Shown: positions 1 to 16,030, numbered from the stretch's first letter. The stretch is 64,000 nucleotides of DNA from Haematobia irritans (GCF_050003625.1 NC_134398.1:62008891-62072890), one strand, 5' to 3'. Made by a program: numbers and translations. The notes: generated from the letters alone by a model not told the origin.

Positions 1-355
1 CACAAACATTTTTTGTCTTATTCTGCCTCACATACGAAGTTGAGTGATCGAGTGAAAAGGCTCTACAACATGTCAGTATAACCGCATTAGTATTGCCAAG
101 TTGTTGAATTTTAAGAGTTGTGGCAAATTACTTTCGAATACGCAATACACATCATAACCATAGCGTAATTTACCCTTAAATGCACAAGATCACCGATTCC
201 TCCGAATAAAATAAATAATAAGCAAAATGGTACAAAAGAAAAGTAAATATAAACAAAATGCTCATACGTCATATGAACACAATTCCACATTTTCTGCCAT
301 TATTGATGGAAATTACAAAAAGTTTGGTACAAAATAAAAAGTATATGTTATAAAT
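1..355. repeat. Duplicated spacer flanking satellite (copy 1)
   Basis: This non-satellite stretch at the window edge is essentially identical to 4570-4924, and the match continues into the first satellite monomer as far as about 529/5098. It looks like the end of a spacer that belongs to a larger repeating unit of spacer plus satellite array. No coding content is recognised. Confidence 0.85.
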
Positions 356-3300
356 GACTTAAATTGCGGTATCTTATTTTCGAGATATCAATCGTTGAAA
401 ATTTTAATATTTTAATTTTTTTCTTTTTACAAAATTTAAGACAAAACATGCATATTGGGTATAAATGGCATATTCTAAAGAGAAAATATTAAGTAAAAAT
501 GTGACTAAAAATGCTTAGTTCTCGAGATATCGATCGTTGAACATTTAAATATTTTACCACTTTTTCGAAAAATGGCTTCATTTTTTACAAAATTTAAGGC
601 AAACTATACATATTGGGAACAAATGGTGTATTCTAAGGAGAAAATATTAAGTAAAAATTTTACTAAAAATGCTTAGTTCTCGAGATATCGATCGTTGAAT
701 ATTTAAATATTTTACCACTTTTATGGAAAATGGCAGCATTTTTACAAAGGCAAACCATACATATTGGGAATAAATGGTGTATTCTAAAGAGAAAATATTA
801 AGTAAAAATGTGACTAAAAATGCTTAGTTCTCGAGATATCGATAGTTGAATATTTAAATATTTTACCACTTTTACGAAAAATGCCTGCATTTTGAACAAA
901 ATTTAATACAAAACATGACAACTGGGCATAAATGGCATATTCTAAAGAGAAAATATTAAGTAAAAATTTGACTAAAAATGCTTAGTTCTCGAGATATCGA
1001 TAGTTTAATATTTAAATATTTTACCACTTTTACGAAAAATGCCTGCATTTTGAACAAAATTTAATACAAAACATGACAACTGGGCATAAATGGCATATTC
1101 TAAAGAGAAAATATTAAGCAAAAATATTACTAAAAATGTTTAGTTCTCGAGATATCGATAGTTGAATATTTAAATATTTTACCGCTTTTATAAAAAATGG
1201 CTGCATTTTTTACAAAATTGAAGTCAATAAATAAATATTGTAACATTTGACTAAAAATGCTCAGTTCTCGAGATATCGGTCGTTGAAAATTTAAATATTT
1301 TACCAATTTTTCGAAAATTAGCTGCATTTTTAACAAAATTTAAGACAAAACATGACAATTGGGCATAAATAGCATATTCTAAAGAGAAAATATTAAGTAA
1401 AAATTTGACTAAAAATGCTTAGTTCTCGAGATATCGATAGTTGAACATTTAAATATTTTATCACTTTTATGAAAAAGGGTTGCATTTTTTACAAACTTTA
1501 AGACAACAATTGTAAATTGGGAATAAATGGTGTATTCTAAAGAGAAAATGTTTAGTAAATATTTTGGCCAGAATGCTTAATTCGTGAGATATCGATCGTT
1601 GAAAATTTAAACATTTTACCACTTTTTCGCAAAATGGCTGCAGTTTTTACAAAATTTAAGGCAAACTATACATATTGGGAATAAATGGTGTATTCTAAAG
1701 AGAAAATATTAAGTAAAAATTTTACTAAAAACGCTTAGTTCTCGAGATATCGATAGTTGAATATTTAAATATTTTACCACTTTTATGAAAAATGGCTGCA
1801 TTTTTTTACAAAATTTAAGACAACCCATACATATTGGGAATAAATGGTGTATTCTAAAGAGAAAATATTAAGTAAACATTTTACTAAAAATGCTTAATTC
1901 AAGAAATATCGATCGTTGAAAATTTCAGTAGTTTACCACTTTTACAAAAAATTCCTGCATTTTTAACAAAATTTAAGACAAAACATGACAATTGGGCATA
2001 AATGGCATATTCTAAAGAGAAAATATTAAGTAAACATTTTACTTCAAATGCTTAGTGCTCGAGATATCGATCGTTGAAAAATTAAATAGTTTACCACTTT
2101 TACGAAAAATGGCTACATTTTTTACAAAATTTAAAAAAAAACTGGCTGCATTTTTTACAAAATTTAAAGCAAATAGTGTAAATAGGGAATAAATGGTGTA
2201 TTCTAAAGAGAAAATATTAAGTAATAATTTGACAAAAAATGGTTAGTTCTCGAGATATCCATCGTTGAAAATTTAAATATTTTACCACTTTTTCGAAAAA
2301 TGGCTGCATTTTTTACAAAATGTATGGCAAACTATACATATTTGGAATAAATGGTGTATTCTAAAAAGAAAATGTTTAGTAAAAATTTTGGCCAGAATGC
2401 TTAGTTCGCGAGATATCGATCGTTGAAAAATTAAATATTTTACCACTTTTTCGAAAAATGGCTGCATTTTTTACAAAATTTAAGGCAAACTATACATATT
2501 GGGAATAAATGGTGTATTCTAAAAAGAAAATGTTTAGTAAAAATTTTGGCCAGATTGCTTAGTTCGCGAGATATCGATAGTTGAACATTTAAATATTTTA
2601 CCACATTTTCGAAAAATGGCTGCATTTTTTACAAAATTTAAGGCAAACTATACATATTGGGAATAAATGGTGTATTCTAAAGAGAAAATATTAAGTAAAA
2701 ATTTGACTAAAAATGCTTAGTGCTCGAGATATCGATCGTTGAAAAATTAAGTAATTTACCACTTTTACGAAAAATGGCTACATTTTTTACAAAATTTAAG
2801 ACAAACCATACATATTGGGAATAAATGGTGTATTCTAAAGAGAAAATATTAAGTAAAAATTTGACTAAAAATGCTTAGTGCTCGAGATATCGATCGTTGA
2901 AAAATTAAATAGTTTACCACTTTTACGAAAAATGGCTACATTTTTTACAAAATTTAAGACAAACCATACATATTGGGAATAAATGGTGTATTCTAAAAAG
3001 AAAATGTTTAGTAAAAATTTTGGCCAGAATGCTTAGTTCGCGAGATATCGATCGTTGAAAATTTAAATATTTTTACACTTTTTCGAGAAATGGCTGCCTT
3101 TTTTACAAAATTTAAGGCAAACTATACATATTGGGAATAAATGGTGTATTCTAAAAAGAAAATGTTTAGTAAAAATTTTAGCCAGAATGCTTAATTCTCG
3201 AGATATCGATAGTTGAATATTTAAATATTTTACCACTTTTATGAAAAATGGCTGCATTTTTTACAAAATTTAAGACAAACCATACATATTGTGAATAAAT

Positions 3301-4005
3301 GGTGTATTTTAAAGAGAAAATATTAAGTAAAAATTTGACTAAAAATGCTTAGTGCTCGAGATATCGATCGTTGAAAAATTAAATAGTTTACCACTTTTAC
3401 GAAAAATGGCTAAATTTTTTACAAAATTTAAAGCAAATAGTGTAAATAGGGAATAAATGGTGTATTCTAAAGAGAAAATATTAAGTAAACATTTTACTAA
3501 AAATGTTTAGTTCTCGAGATATTGATAGTTGAATATTTAAATATTTTACCACTTTTATGAAAAATGGCTGTATTTTTTACAAAATTTAAGGCAATAAATA
3601 AATATTGTGAGTAAGTGGTGTATTCTAAAGACAAAATATTAACTAATAATTTGACTAAAAATGCTTAGTGCTCGAGATATCGATCGTTGAAAAATTAAAT
3701 AGTTTACCACTTTTACGAAAAATGGCTACATTTTTTACAAAATTTAAAGCAAATAGTGTAAATAGGGAATAAATGGTGTATTCTAAACAGAAAATGTTTA
3801 GTAAACATATTCCCAAAAATGCTTAGTTCTCGAGACATCGATCGTTTAAAATTCAAATATTTTACCACTTTTTCGAAAAATGACATCATTTTTTACAAAA
3901 CATACATATTGGGAATAAATGGTGTATTTTAAAGAAAAAATGTTAAGTGAAAATTTTGCGTCAAATGCTTAGTTTTCGAGATAACGATCGTAGAAAATTA
4001 AATAT
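356..4005. repeat. Satellite array A, ~158-bp monomer
   Basis: About 23 diverged tandem copies of a ~150-159-bp monomer are present. Each unit holds a block reading TTCTCGAGATATCGATCGTTG, then a TTTAAATATTTTACCACTT block, a GGCTGCATTTTTTACAAAAT block and TGGTGTATTCTAAAGAGAAA. Unit starts can be followed at about 521, 680, 830, 989 and 1146. Variants alternate (CTCGAG or TTCGCG before the ATATC core; CGATCG or CGATAG after it), which gives a higher-order pattern. The short open frames found here repeat one another and are non-coding. Confidence 0.95.
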
Positions 4006-4569
4006 TTTAAATGTGATAATAACTTACAAAATGTTTTCCCTTTGCGATCACGGTATTTATTTAAACAAATGGTGACTATATTTGAATTTAGAGTAAATGG
4101 GAATTTCGAAGCACCGTTTTTTTTTTTTTTTTCAAATAAATACCGCAATCGCACGAAACAAATGTTTTGTTTTTAATAGTGCGATTAAACCCAGATAATT
4201 TAACTCAATTGATACGCATTGTCCTTTTCATCTATATTCGATTAAAATTTCACAGGAATATATTTATTTTTATTTAAAATTTTGATTGTAAATAATCGCG
4301 AAAATAAAATGATATTCAACTCGAAAACCGGACATAGTACCGGCCTTTAGGCAGAAATGAACTTAGTACTAAGCATTAAAATGCATCAATGTTTAAGGAA
4401 AATGGAAACTATATGACTAATTAGTTCCTATGTTTACTCAATTTCATGAAATTAAATCGAATTCAAATGACTTTTGTTATGCTTTTGTTTGAATAGATCG
4501 TTTAATGGTGACGATTTTTTGACGAATTGAATGCCCAACAATTGACATCACTGCCCACAGCACATATAG
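4006..4569. other. Spacer between satellite arrays
   Basis: This is a unique-looking AT-rich stretch. It contains a short inverted repeat, TGCGATCACGGTATTTATTT at 4043-4062 against its near-complement at 4134-4153 (18 of 20 positions), enclosing a T run; this could be a tiny MITE of about 110 bp. Near 4320 a piece resembles the GTTCGAGTTTT repeat family seen at 8350, 19758 and 44115. No gene is seen. Confidence 0.6.
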
Positions 4570-4924
4570 CACAAACATTTTTTGTCTTATTCTGCCTCAC
4601 ATACGAAGTTGAGTGATCGAGTGAAAAGGCTCTACAACATGTCAGTATAACCGCATTAGTATTGCCAAGTTGTTGAATTTTAAGAGTTGTGGCAAATTAC
4701 TTTCGAATACGCAATACACATCATAACCATAGCGTAATTTACCCTTAAATGCACAAGATCACCGATTCCTCCGAATAAAATAAATAATAAGCAAAATGGT
4801 ACAAAAGAAAAGTAAATATAAACAAAATGCTCATACGTCATATGAACACAATTCCACATTTTCTGCCATTATTGATGGAAATTACAAAAAGTTTGGTACA
4901 AAATAAAAAGTATATGTTATAAAT
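4570..4924. repeat. Duplicated spacer flanking satellite (copy 2)
   Basis: This is a near-perfect direct copy of 1-355 at an offset of 4569 bp, placed immediately before array B just as copy 1 precedes array A. Confidence 0.9.
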
Positions 4925-7900
4925 GACTTAAATTGCGGTATCTTATTTTCGAGATATCAATCGTTGAAAATTTTAATATTTTAATTTTTTTCTTTTTACA
5001 AAATTTAAGACAAAACATGCATATTGGGTATAAATGGCATATTCTAAAGAGAAAATATTAAGTAAAAATGTGACTAAAAATGCTTAGTTCTCGAGATATT
5101 GATCGTTTAAATATTTGATCACTTTTATGAAAAATGGCTGCATTTTTTACAAAATTTAAGACAACAATTGTAAATTGGGAATAAATGGTGTATTCTAAAG
5201 AGAAAATGTTTAGTAAAAATGTGACTAAAAATGCTTAATCTCGAGATATAGATCGTTGAACATTTAAATATTTTATCACTTTTATGAAAAATGGTTGCAT
5301 TTTTTACAAAATTTGAGACAACAATTGTAAATTGGGAATAAATGGTGTATTCTAAAGAGAAAATGTTTCGTAAATATTTTGGCCAGAATGCTTAATTCGT
5401 GAGATATCGATCGTTGAAAATTTAAACATTTTACCACTTTTTCGAAAAATGGCTGCATTTTTTACAAAATTTAAGCCAAACTATACATATTGGGAACAAA
5501 TGGTGTATCCTAAGGAGAAAACATTAAGTAAAAATTTTACTAAAAATGCTTAGTTCTCGAGATATCGATCGTTGAAAATTTCAGTAGTTTACCACTTTTA
5601 CGAAAAATGCCTGCATTTTTAACAGAATTTAAGACAAAACATGACAATTGGGCCTAAATGGCATATTCTAAAGAGAAAATATTAAGTAAAAATTTGACGA
5701 AAAATGATTAGTTCTCGAGATATCGATCGTTGAAAATTTAAATATTTTACCATTTTTCGAAAAAGGGCTGCATTTTTTACAAAATATAAGGCAAACTATA
5801 CATATTCGGAATAAATGGTGTATTCTAAAAAGAAAATGTTTAGTAAAAATTTTGGCCAGAATGCTTAGTTCGCGAGATATCGATCGTTGAACATTTAAAT
5901 ATTTTACCACTTTTTCGAAAAATGGCTGCACTTTTTACAAAATGTATGGCAAACTATACATTTTGGGAATACATGGTGTATTCTAAAGAGAAAATATTAA
6001 GTAAAAATTTGACGAAAAATGCTTAGTTCTCGAGATATCGATAGTTGAATATTTAAATATTTTACCACTTTTATGAAAAATGGCTCCATTTTTTTTTTTT
6101 AAATTTAAGACAATAAATAAATATTGTGAGTAAGTGGTGTCTTCTAAAGACAAAATATTAACTAAACATTTGACTAAAAATGCTTAGTTCTTGAGATATC
6201 GATCGTTGAAAATTTAAATATTTTACCAATTTTTCGAAAATTAGCTGCATTTTTAACAAAATTTAACACAAAACATGACAATTAGGCATAAGTGGCATAT
6301 TCTAAATAGAAAATATTAAGTAAAAATTTTACTAAAAATGTTTAGTTCTCGAGATATCGATCGTTGAAAATTTAAATATTTTGCCACTTTTTCGAAAAAT
6401 GGCTGCAGTTTTTACAAAATTTAAGGCAAACTATACATATTTGGAATAATTGGTGTATTCTAAAAAGAAAATGTTGAGTAAAAATTTTGGCCAGAATGCT
6501 TAGTTCGCGAGATATCGATCGTTGAACATTTAAATATTTTACCACTTTTTCGAAAAATGGCTGCATTTTTTACAAAATTTATGGCAAACTATACATATTG
6601 GGAATAAATGGTGTATTCTAAAGAGAAAATATTAAGTAAAAATTTTACTATAAATGCTTAGTTCTCGAGATATCGATAGTTGAATATTTAAATATTTTAC
6701 CACTTTTATAAAAAATGGCTGCATTTTTTACAAAATTGAAGTCAATAAATAAATATTGTAACATTTGACTAAAAATGCTCAGTTCTCGAGATATCGGTCG
6801 TTGAAAATTTAAATATTTTACCAATTTTTCGAAAATTAGCTGCATTTTTAACAAAATTTAAGACAAAACATGACAATTGGGCATAAATAGCATATTCTAA
6901 AGAGAAAATATTAAGTAAAAATTTGACTAAAAATGCTTAGTTCTCGAGATATCGATCGTTGAACATTTAAATATTTTATCACTTTTATGAAAAAGGGTTG
7001 CATTTTTTACAAACTTTAAGACAACAATTGTAAATTGGGAATAAATGGTGTATTCTAAAGAGAAAATGTTTAGTAAATATTTTGGCCAGAATGCTTAATT
7101 CGTGAGATATCGATCGTTGAAAATTTAAACATTTTACCACTTTTTCGCAAAATGGCTGCATTTTTTACAAAATTTAAGGCAAACTATACATATTGGGAAT
7201 AAATGGTGTATTCTAAAGAGAAAATATTAAGTAAAAATTTTACTAAAAACGCTTAGTTCTCGAGATATCGATAGTTGAATATTTAAATATTTTACCACTT
7301 TTATGAAAAATGGCTGCATTTTTTTACAAAATTTAAGACAAACCATACATATTGGGAATAAATGGTGTATTCTTAAAAGAAAATGTTTAGTAAAAATTTT
7401 GGCCAGAATGCTTAGTTCGCGGGATATCGATCGTTGAAAAATTAAATATTTTACCACTTTCGAAAAATGGCTGCACTTTTTAAAATTTAAGGCAAACTAT
7501 ACATACTGGGAATAAATGGTGTATTCTAAAGAGAAAATGTTTCGTAAAAATTTTGGCCAGAATGCTTAGTTCGCGAGATATCGATCGTTGAACATTTAAA
7601 TATTTTACCACTTTTTCGAAAAATGGCTGCATTTTTTACAAAATTTAAGGGAAACTATACATATTGGAAATAAGTGGTGTATTCAAAAGAGAAAATATTG
7701 AGTAAAAATTTTATTTTACAATGCTTAGTTCAAGAAATATCGATCGTTGATAATCTCAGTAGTTTACCACTTTTACGAAAAATGCCTGCATTTTAACAAA
7801 ATTCAAAAGATAACATATTAAGTAAAAATTGGACTAAAAATGTTTAGTTCTCGAGAAATCGATCGTTGAGAAATTAAATATTTTACCACTCTTATGAAAA

Positions 7901-8345
7901 AATGGATGCATTTTTTACAAAATTTAAGAAAAAATTGTAATTTAGGAATAAATAGTGTATTCTAAAGAGAAAATGTTTAGTAAACATATTCCCAAAAATG
8001 CTTAGTTTTCGAGATAACGATCGTTGAAAATGAAATATTTTACCACTTTTTCGAAAAATGGCTGCATTTTTAACAAAATTTAAGACAAACCATACATATT
8101 GGGAATAAATTGTGTATTCTAAAGAGAAAATAATAAGTAAAAAAAATTTACTAAAAATGCTTAGTTCTCGAGACATCGATCGTTGAAGATGTAAATATTT
8201 CATCAATGCTTTGCCGAAAATCCTTAGTTTTCGAGACATCGATCGTTCAAAATTTAAATATTTTACCACTTTTACAAAAAATTTCTGCATTTTTTACAAA
8301 ATTTAAGACAAAAATTGTATATTAGGAATAAATGGTGTATTCTAA
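4925..8345. repeat. Satellite array B, ~158-bp monomer
   Basis: This is the same monomer family as array A. The block around 6620-7380 matches 1100-1860 at a constant offset near 5518 bp, so multi-monomer segments were copied between arrays. The last units (about 7730-8345) are the most diverged, as expected at an array edge. Confidence 0.95.
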
Positions 8346-8349
8346 AGGT

Positions 8350-8562
8350 GAGTACTATGTTCGAGTTTTTCACCAAAACACTAAATTAAAAGCGCAAAAA
8401 TGTACATGAAGACGGTAACATTTTTATTAAGTATTTTCAAATTATGGATGGAAATGATCCAATGTATTAATTGCGAACCATTTAATATTTCTAAATTAAT
8501 TGATTAAAAAAGTAACCATGAAAATAAGCTGGTTTTCAGCTTGAAAACTGAACATAGTACTC
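8350..8562. repeat. Small TIR element, GAGTACTATGTTC ends
   Basis: GAGTACTATGTTCGAG at the left faces GAACATAGTACTC at the right, giving imperfect terminal inverted repeats about 210 bp apart. The right half (8440-8562) recurs inside the hAT element at 54735-55947. The AGTTTT-rich ends resemble the GTTCGAGTTTT family at 19758 and 44115. It is a non-coding MITE-like repeat. Confidence 0.6.
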
Positions 8563-11986
<3,424 letters not shown>

Positions 11987-12275
11987 GTTTTGTTTTTGTT
12001 TCGTTATAATAATTTTGCAAAAATTTAGATCAGAAAATTTGAATGTAAAATTTGATTTTACTTCACTTTGCTTTAAAAGCATAATTCGCCGCCGCCGAAT
12101 AGAGAAAGTACATCTGCTTTGTCGTCAAGTCGCCGGAAGCAAAAATTTAGTGTCAGCCGCCGTCGACAAAAATAGATCGGCTTTTGAGGTTATACGTACC
12201 CACTAAGTTTTGACTTACGAGCGCTATTTGTGTTTTCACAGCAACTTAATAACATAGATGCTTCATGCCCACAAC
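11987..12275. other. No gene; flank of mariner relic
   Basis: An open frame of 73 codons (11985-12206) has no recognisable domain. The last part, from about 12198, probably holds the mariner 5' UTR, but terminal repeats could not be placed. Confidence 0.4.
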
Positions 12276-12774
12276 ATGGAATCACAGTGTGAACATTTTC
12301 GTGTGATTATTCTTGATAACTATCAACGTGGACTAGCTCAACAACAGTGGATCGATGAACTTAATTCAATTTTTAGCGTTAAAGCTCCGTCAAGGACCAG
12401 TGTTTATCGATGATATGGTGAAATCAGCCAAGGTCGTAGTTCACTCCAAGATGAATTTCGTGAAGGTCGTCCAAAATCTGTTGATATTCCGGAAACCATT
12501 GATGGTGTGCGCCAATTGATATTTGCAATTGCAAGAAAAATACAATCGCAGTGATTCGAAAAACGTCTATGACATCGTGACATGTGATGAATTATGGATT
12601 TATGCATATGACTCTGAAAATAAAGAGCAGTCGAAAATTCACCATCCGGAGAAGCGGTTGATGCGTTCAAAATGCATATTTTGGAGATGCCTCAATCAGA
12701 GTGGCAAAACGGCTTCAACAGTTGGTTCAATGCATGCATAACATATGTGCATAGATGGGGTATATTTTGAAAAA
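12276..12774 (+). pseudogene. mariner (DD34D) transposase relic with two internal deletions
   Basis: The N-terminal helix-turn-helix part begins at ATG 12276 (MESQCEHFRVIILDNYQRG...) and is recognisable through SSLQDEFREGRPKSVDIPET. It has one in-frame TGA (at about 12411) where the family has Trp. A deletion follows; then comes the first catalytic region, reading VTCDELWIYAYDSE, in which the usual GDE is CDE. A second deletion removes both remaining catalytic Asp regions. The C-terminus resumes with HILEMPQSEWQNGFNSWF and stops at 12772-12774. The pieces lie in more than one frame. It is dead, and typical of old mariner copies in insects. Confidence 0.85.
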
Positions 12775-12893
12775 AAAAAAACAACAAAGCTATTGATGAT
12801 TTATATTTATTTTTGACATGCCTGCCTAAAATTATTGTCAAAATCGATATATTATTATGTTACAAATGGAATAGAATGCCCGGACGATAAAGG

Positions 12894-13049
12894 CTGTTTT
12901 TCATATGTTTCGGTGTAAAAAATTGTATGTTTGGAACTCAAATTTTTAGCACATAATTTTTAAGTGCATGCATATAATGTTCATAAATTAACATAAATTG
13001 CGATAAATATCTTAAAACGTTAGAACATACTATGTTTGGGATATAACAT
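12894..13049. repeat. AAACATAT-rich repeat fragment
   Basis: CATATGTTTCGG, AACATACTATGTTTGGGATA and similar motifs match the arms of the dual-tRNA elements (18515, 44585). This is probably a truncated arm, cut by the Helentron-like insertion at 13050. Confidence 0.55.
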
Positions 13050-13367
13050 TATACACTCCACCATAGAATGGGGGTATATTAATTTTTTCATTCCGTTTGT
13101 AATACATAGAAATATTGCTCTAAGACCCCATAAAGTATATATATTCTGGGTTGCGGTGAAATTCTGAGTCGATCTAAGCATGTCCGTCCGTTCGTCCGTC
13201 TGTTGAAATCACGCTAAATTCCGAACGAAACAAGTTATCGACTTCAAACTTAGCACAAGTAGTTGTTATTGATGTAGGCCGGACGGTATTGCAAATGGGC
13301 CATATCGGTCCACTTTTACGTATAGCCCCCATATAAACGGACCACCAGATTTGGCTTGCGAAGCCTA

Positions 13368-14269
13368 CACCGAAAGAATTTTCTTCGTAAAAAGAACGAA
13401 AAATATCGTTAAAAGTACGAAATTTGTCATTGTTTTACAACCAAAGAAAGTTTTCATTAAAAGTAGGAAATATTTCGTACTTTCTACGAAAAAAGTTCTT
13501 CCAAAATTTTCGTAGTTTGTACGAAAAAAAATCGTACTTTTTATGAAGAATCTTCGTAATTTTTATGAAAAATCTTCGTACTTTTTATGAAACAATTTCG
13601 TTCTTTTTATGAAATTGTTTTGTACTTTTTATGAAAAATTTTCGTAGTTTTTATGAAAAATTTTCGTACTTTTTATGACAAACTTTCGTACTTTTTTTTC
13701 AAAAATGTTTGAACTTTTAGAAAAAAAATTATAGTCGAAAGTGCATTTGGTTATAGTTACAAGTGTGAAAAATGACATCACTACTTTACATCTTAAGTTT
13801 TTGAATAATTTTTAGTTTTATTGCTTCACTTTTATGCATAGCGCGCTATCACCCAAATGAGAAGTAGCATAAAAAATAGAATAAAGGAATACACTCAAGC
13901 ACATTATAAAAGACAATTTAATGCCGCGAACGGAAATTTTACAACTTCAATGAAACTTCTTCGTTATTTCTAAGAAAATGTTTCGTACTTTGTATGAAGA
14001 CATTTCAACGCAGAATGTTTCGTAAAATATTCGTAAAAACTTCTTCACAAAATTCATGAAATTTGAAGAAAGTTTCGCTAAAAGTACGAACTTTTTACGA
14101 AGAAAAGTTAATGTAGAATATTTCGTAGAAGTTTCGTATATTCGTAAAATGTTCTTCGTAAAATTTACGAAAATGAATGAAAATGAATGAATGAAAATTA
14201 ATGAAGAATTCACGAAGAATAGTTAATGAAGAATTGTTCTTAAAACTAACGAAGAGAGTTCTTTCGGTG
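13368..14269. mobile_element. 902-bp MITE, TIR CACCGAAAGAA, TA duplication
   Basis: The ends CACCGAAAGAA and TTCTTTCGGTG are perfect inverted repeats, and TA is duplicated at 13366-13367 and 14270-14271. Removing the element and one TA restores the GCC-TATAAGAG stretch of the surrounding tandem unit (consensus GCCTCTAAGAG). The interior consists of diverged short repeats around TTCGTACTTTTTATGAAAAA, in one orientation on the left and complementary on the right, so the molecule can fold back on itself. It is a Tc1/mariner-mobilised type by its TA target. Confidence 0.9.
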
Positions 14270-14289
14270 TATAAGAGTAGCATATTTCA

Positions 14290-15770
14290 TCCGATCCGGC
14301 TTAAATTTGGTACATGGTATTAGTATATGGTCTTTAAGAACCATGCAAACATAGGTCCATATCGGTCCATAATTATATATAGCCCCCATATAAACCGATC
14401 TCAGATTTGACCTCCGGAGCCTCTTAGAGGAGCAAGATTCATCCGATCCGGTTAAATTTGGTATGTGGTGTTAGTATATGGTCTCTAACAACCATGCAAA
14501 AATTGGTCCATATCGGTCCATAATTATATATAGCCCCCATATAAACCGATCCCCAGATTTGGTTTGTGGATCCTCTAAGAGCAGCAAATTTCATCCGATC
14601 AGGCTGAAATTTGGTACATGGTATTAGTATATGGTCTTTAGGAACCACGCAAAAATAGGTCCATATCGGTCCATAATTATATATAGTCCCCATATAAACC
14701 GATCCCCAGATTTGAACTCCGGAGCCTCTTAGTGGAGCAAGATTCATCCGAACCGGTTGAAATTTCGTATGTGATGTTAGTATATGGTCTCTAACAACCA
14801 TGCAAAAATTGGTCCATATCGGTCCATAATTATATATAGCCCCCATATAAACCGATCCCCAGATTTGGTTTGTGGATCCTCTTAGAGCAGCAAATTTCAC
14901 CCGATTAGGCTGAAATTTGCTACATGGTATTAGTATATGGTCTTTAAGAACCATGCAAAAATTGGTCCATATCGGTCCATAATTATATATAGCCCCCATA
15001 CAAACCGATCCCCAGATTTGACCTCCGGAGCCTCTTAGAGGAGCAAAATTCATCCGATCCGGTTGAAATTTGGTACGTGGTGTTAGTATATGGTCTCTAA
15101 CAACCATGCAAAAACTGGTCCATATCGGTCCATAATTATATATAGCCCCCATATAAACCGATCCCCAGATTTGACCTCCGGAGCCTCTTGCAGGAGCAAA
15201 ATTTATCCGAACCGATATATGGTCTCTAACAACCATTCAAGAATTGGTCCATATCGGTCCATAATTATATATAGCCCCCATATACACCGATTCCCAGATT
15301 TGTCCTCCGGAGCCTCTTGGAGGGAAAAATTCATCCGATCCGGTTGAAATTTGGAACGTGGTGTTAGTATGTGGTCTCTAACAAACACACAAGAATTGGT
15401 CCATACTTATATATAGCCCGCATATAAATCGATCCCCAGATTTGACCTCCGGAAACTCTTGGAGGAGCAAAATTCATCCGATTCGTTTGAAATTTGGTAC
15501 GTGGTATTATTTGGTCTCTAAGAACCATGCAAAAATTGGTCCATATCAGTCCATAATTAACATATATATAGCCCCCATATAAACCGTTCCCCAGATTTGA
15601 TCTCCGGAGCCTCTTGAAGAAGCAAAATTCATTCGATCCGGTTGAAATTTGCAACCTGGTGTTAGTATATGGCCGCTAATAACCATGCCAAAATTGGTCC
15701 ATATAGGTCTATAGTTATATATAGCCGATCCCCAATCACACAAAAATAGGTCCATATTGGTTCATAATCA
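14290..15770 (+). repeat. ~155-bp central tandem repeats of outer Helentron-like element
   Basis: About ten units share GGTCCATATCGGTCCATAAT, TATATATAGCCCCCATATAA, CCGATCCCCAGATTTG and a GAGCCTCTT block. Because many units are multiples of three bases, minus-strand frames stay open across several (up to 265 codons at 14439-15236), encoding in-register peptide repeats with no known domain. Confidence 0.93.
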
Positions 15771-15784
15771 TGGTTGCCACTCGA

Positions 15785-16022
15785 GCCAAAAATAATCTAC
15801 CAAAATTTTATTCCTATAGAAAATTTTGTCAAATTTAATTTCTACAGAAAATGTGGCAACATTTTATCTCTATAGAAAATGTTGTCAAAATTTTAATTCA
15901 ATAGAGAATATTGTCAAAATTTTAATTCTATTGAAAATTTTGTCAAAATGTTATTTCTATAGAAATTTTTTTCAAAATTTTATTTCTCTAGAAAATTTTC
16001 TATAGAAATAAAATTTTGACAA
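15785..16022 (+). repeat. ~33-bp tandem repeats (left part)
   Basis: The units read approximately AATTTTGTCAAAATTTTATT then TCTATAGAA. Near 15990-16020 the units flip orientation just before the inner element's T run, making a small palindrome at the junction. The same repeats resume at 17905. Confidence 0.9.
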
Positions 16023-16030
16023 TTTTTTTT

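Noticed and set aside
1130..8290. Many 60-130-codon frames in the satellite
   Set aside because: They are near-identical to one another and track the monomer period; they are satellite artefacts.
356..8345. CRISPR-like array
   Set aside because: The repeats are ~158 bp with no unique spacers and the genome is clearly eukaryotic; it is a satellite.
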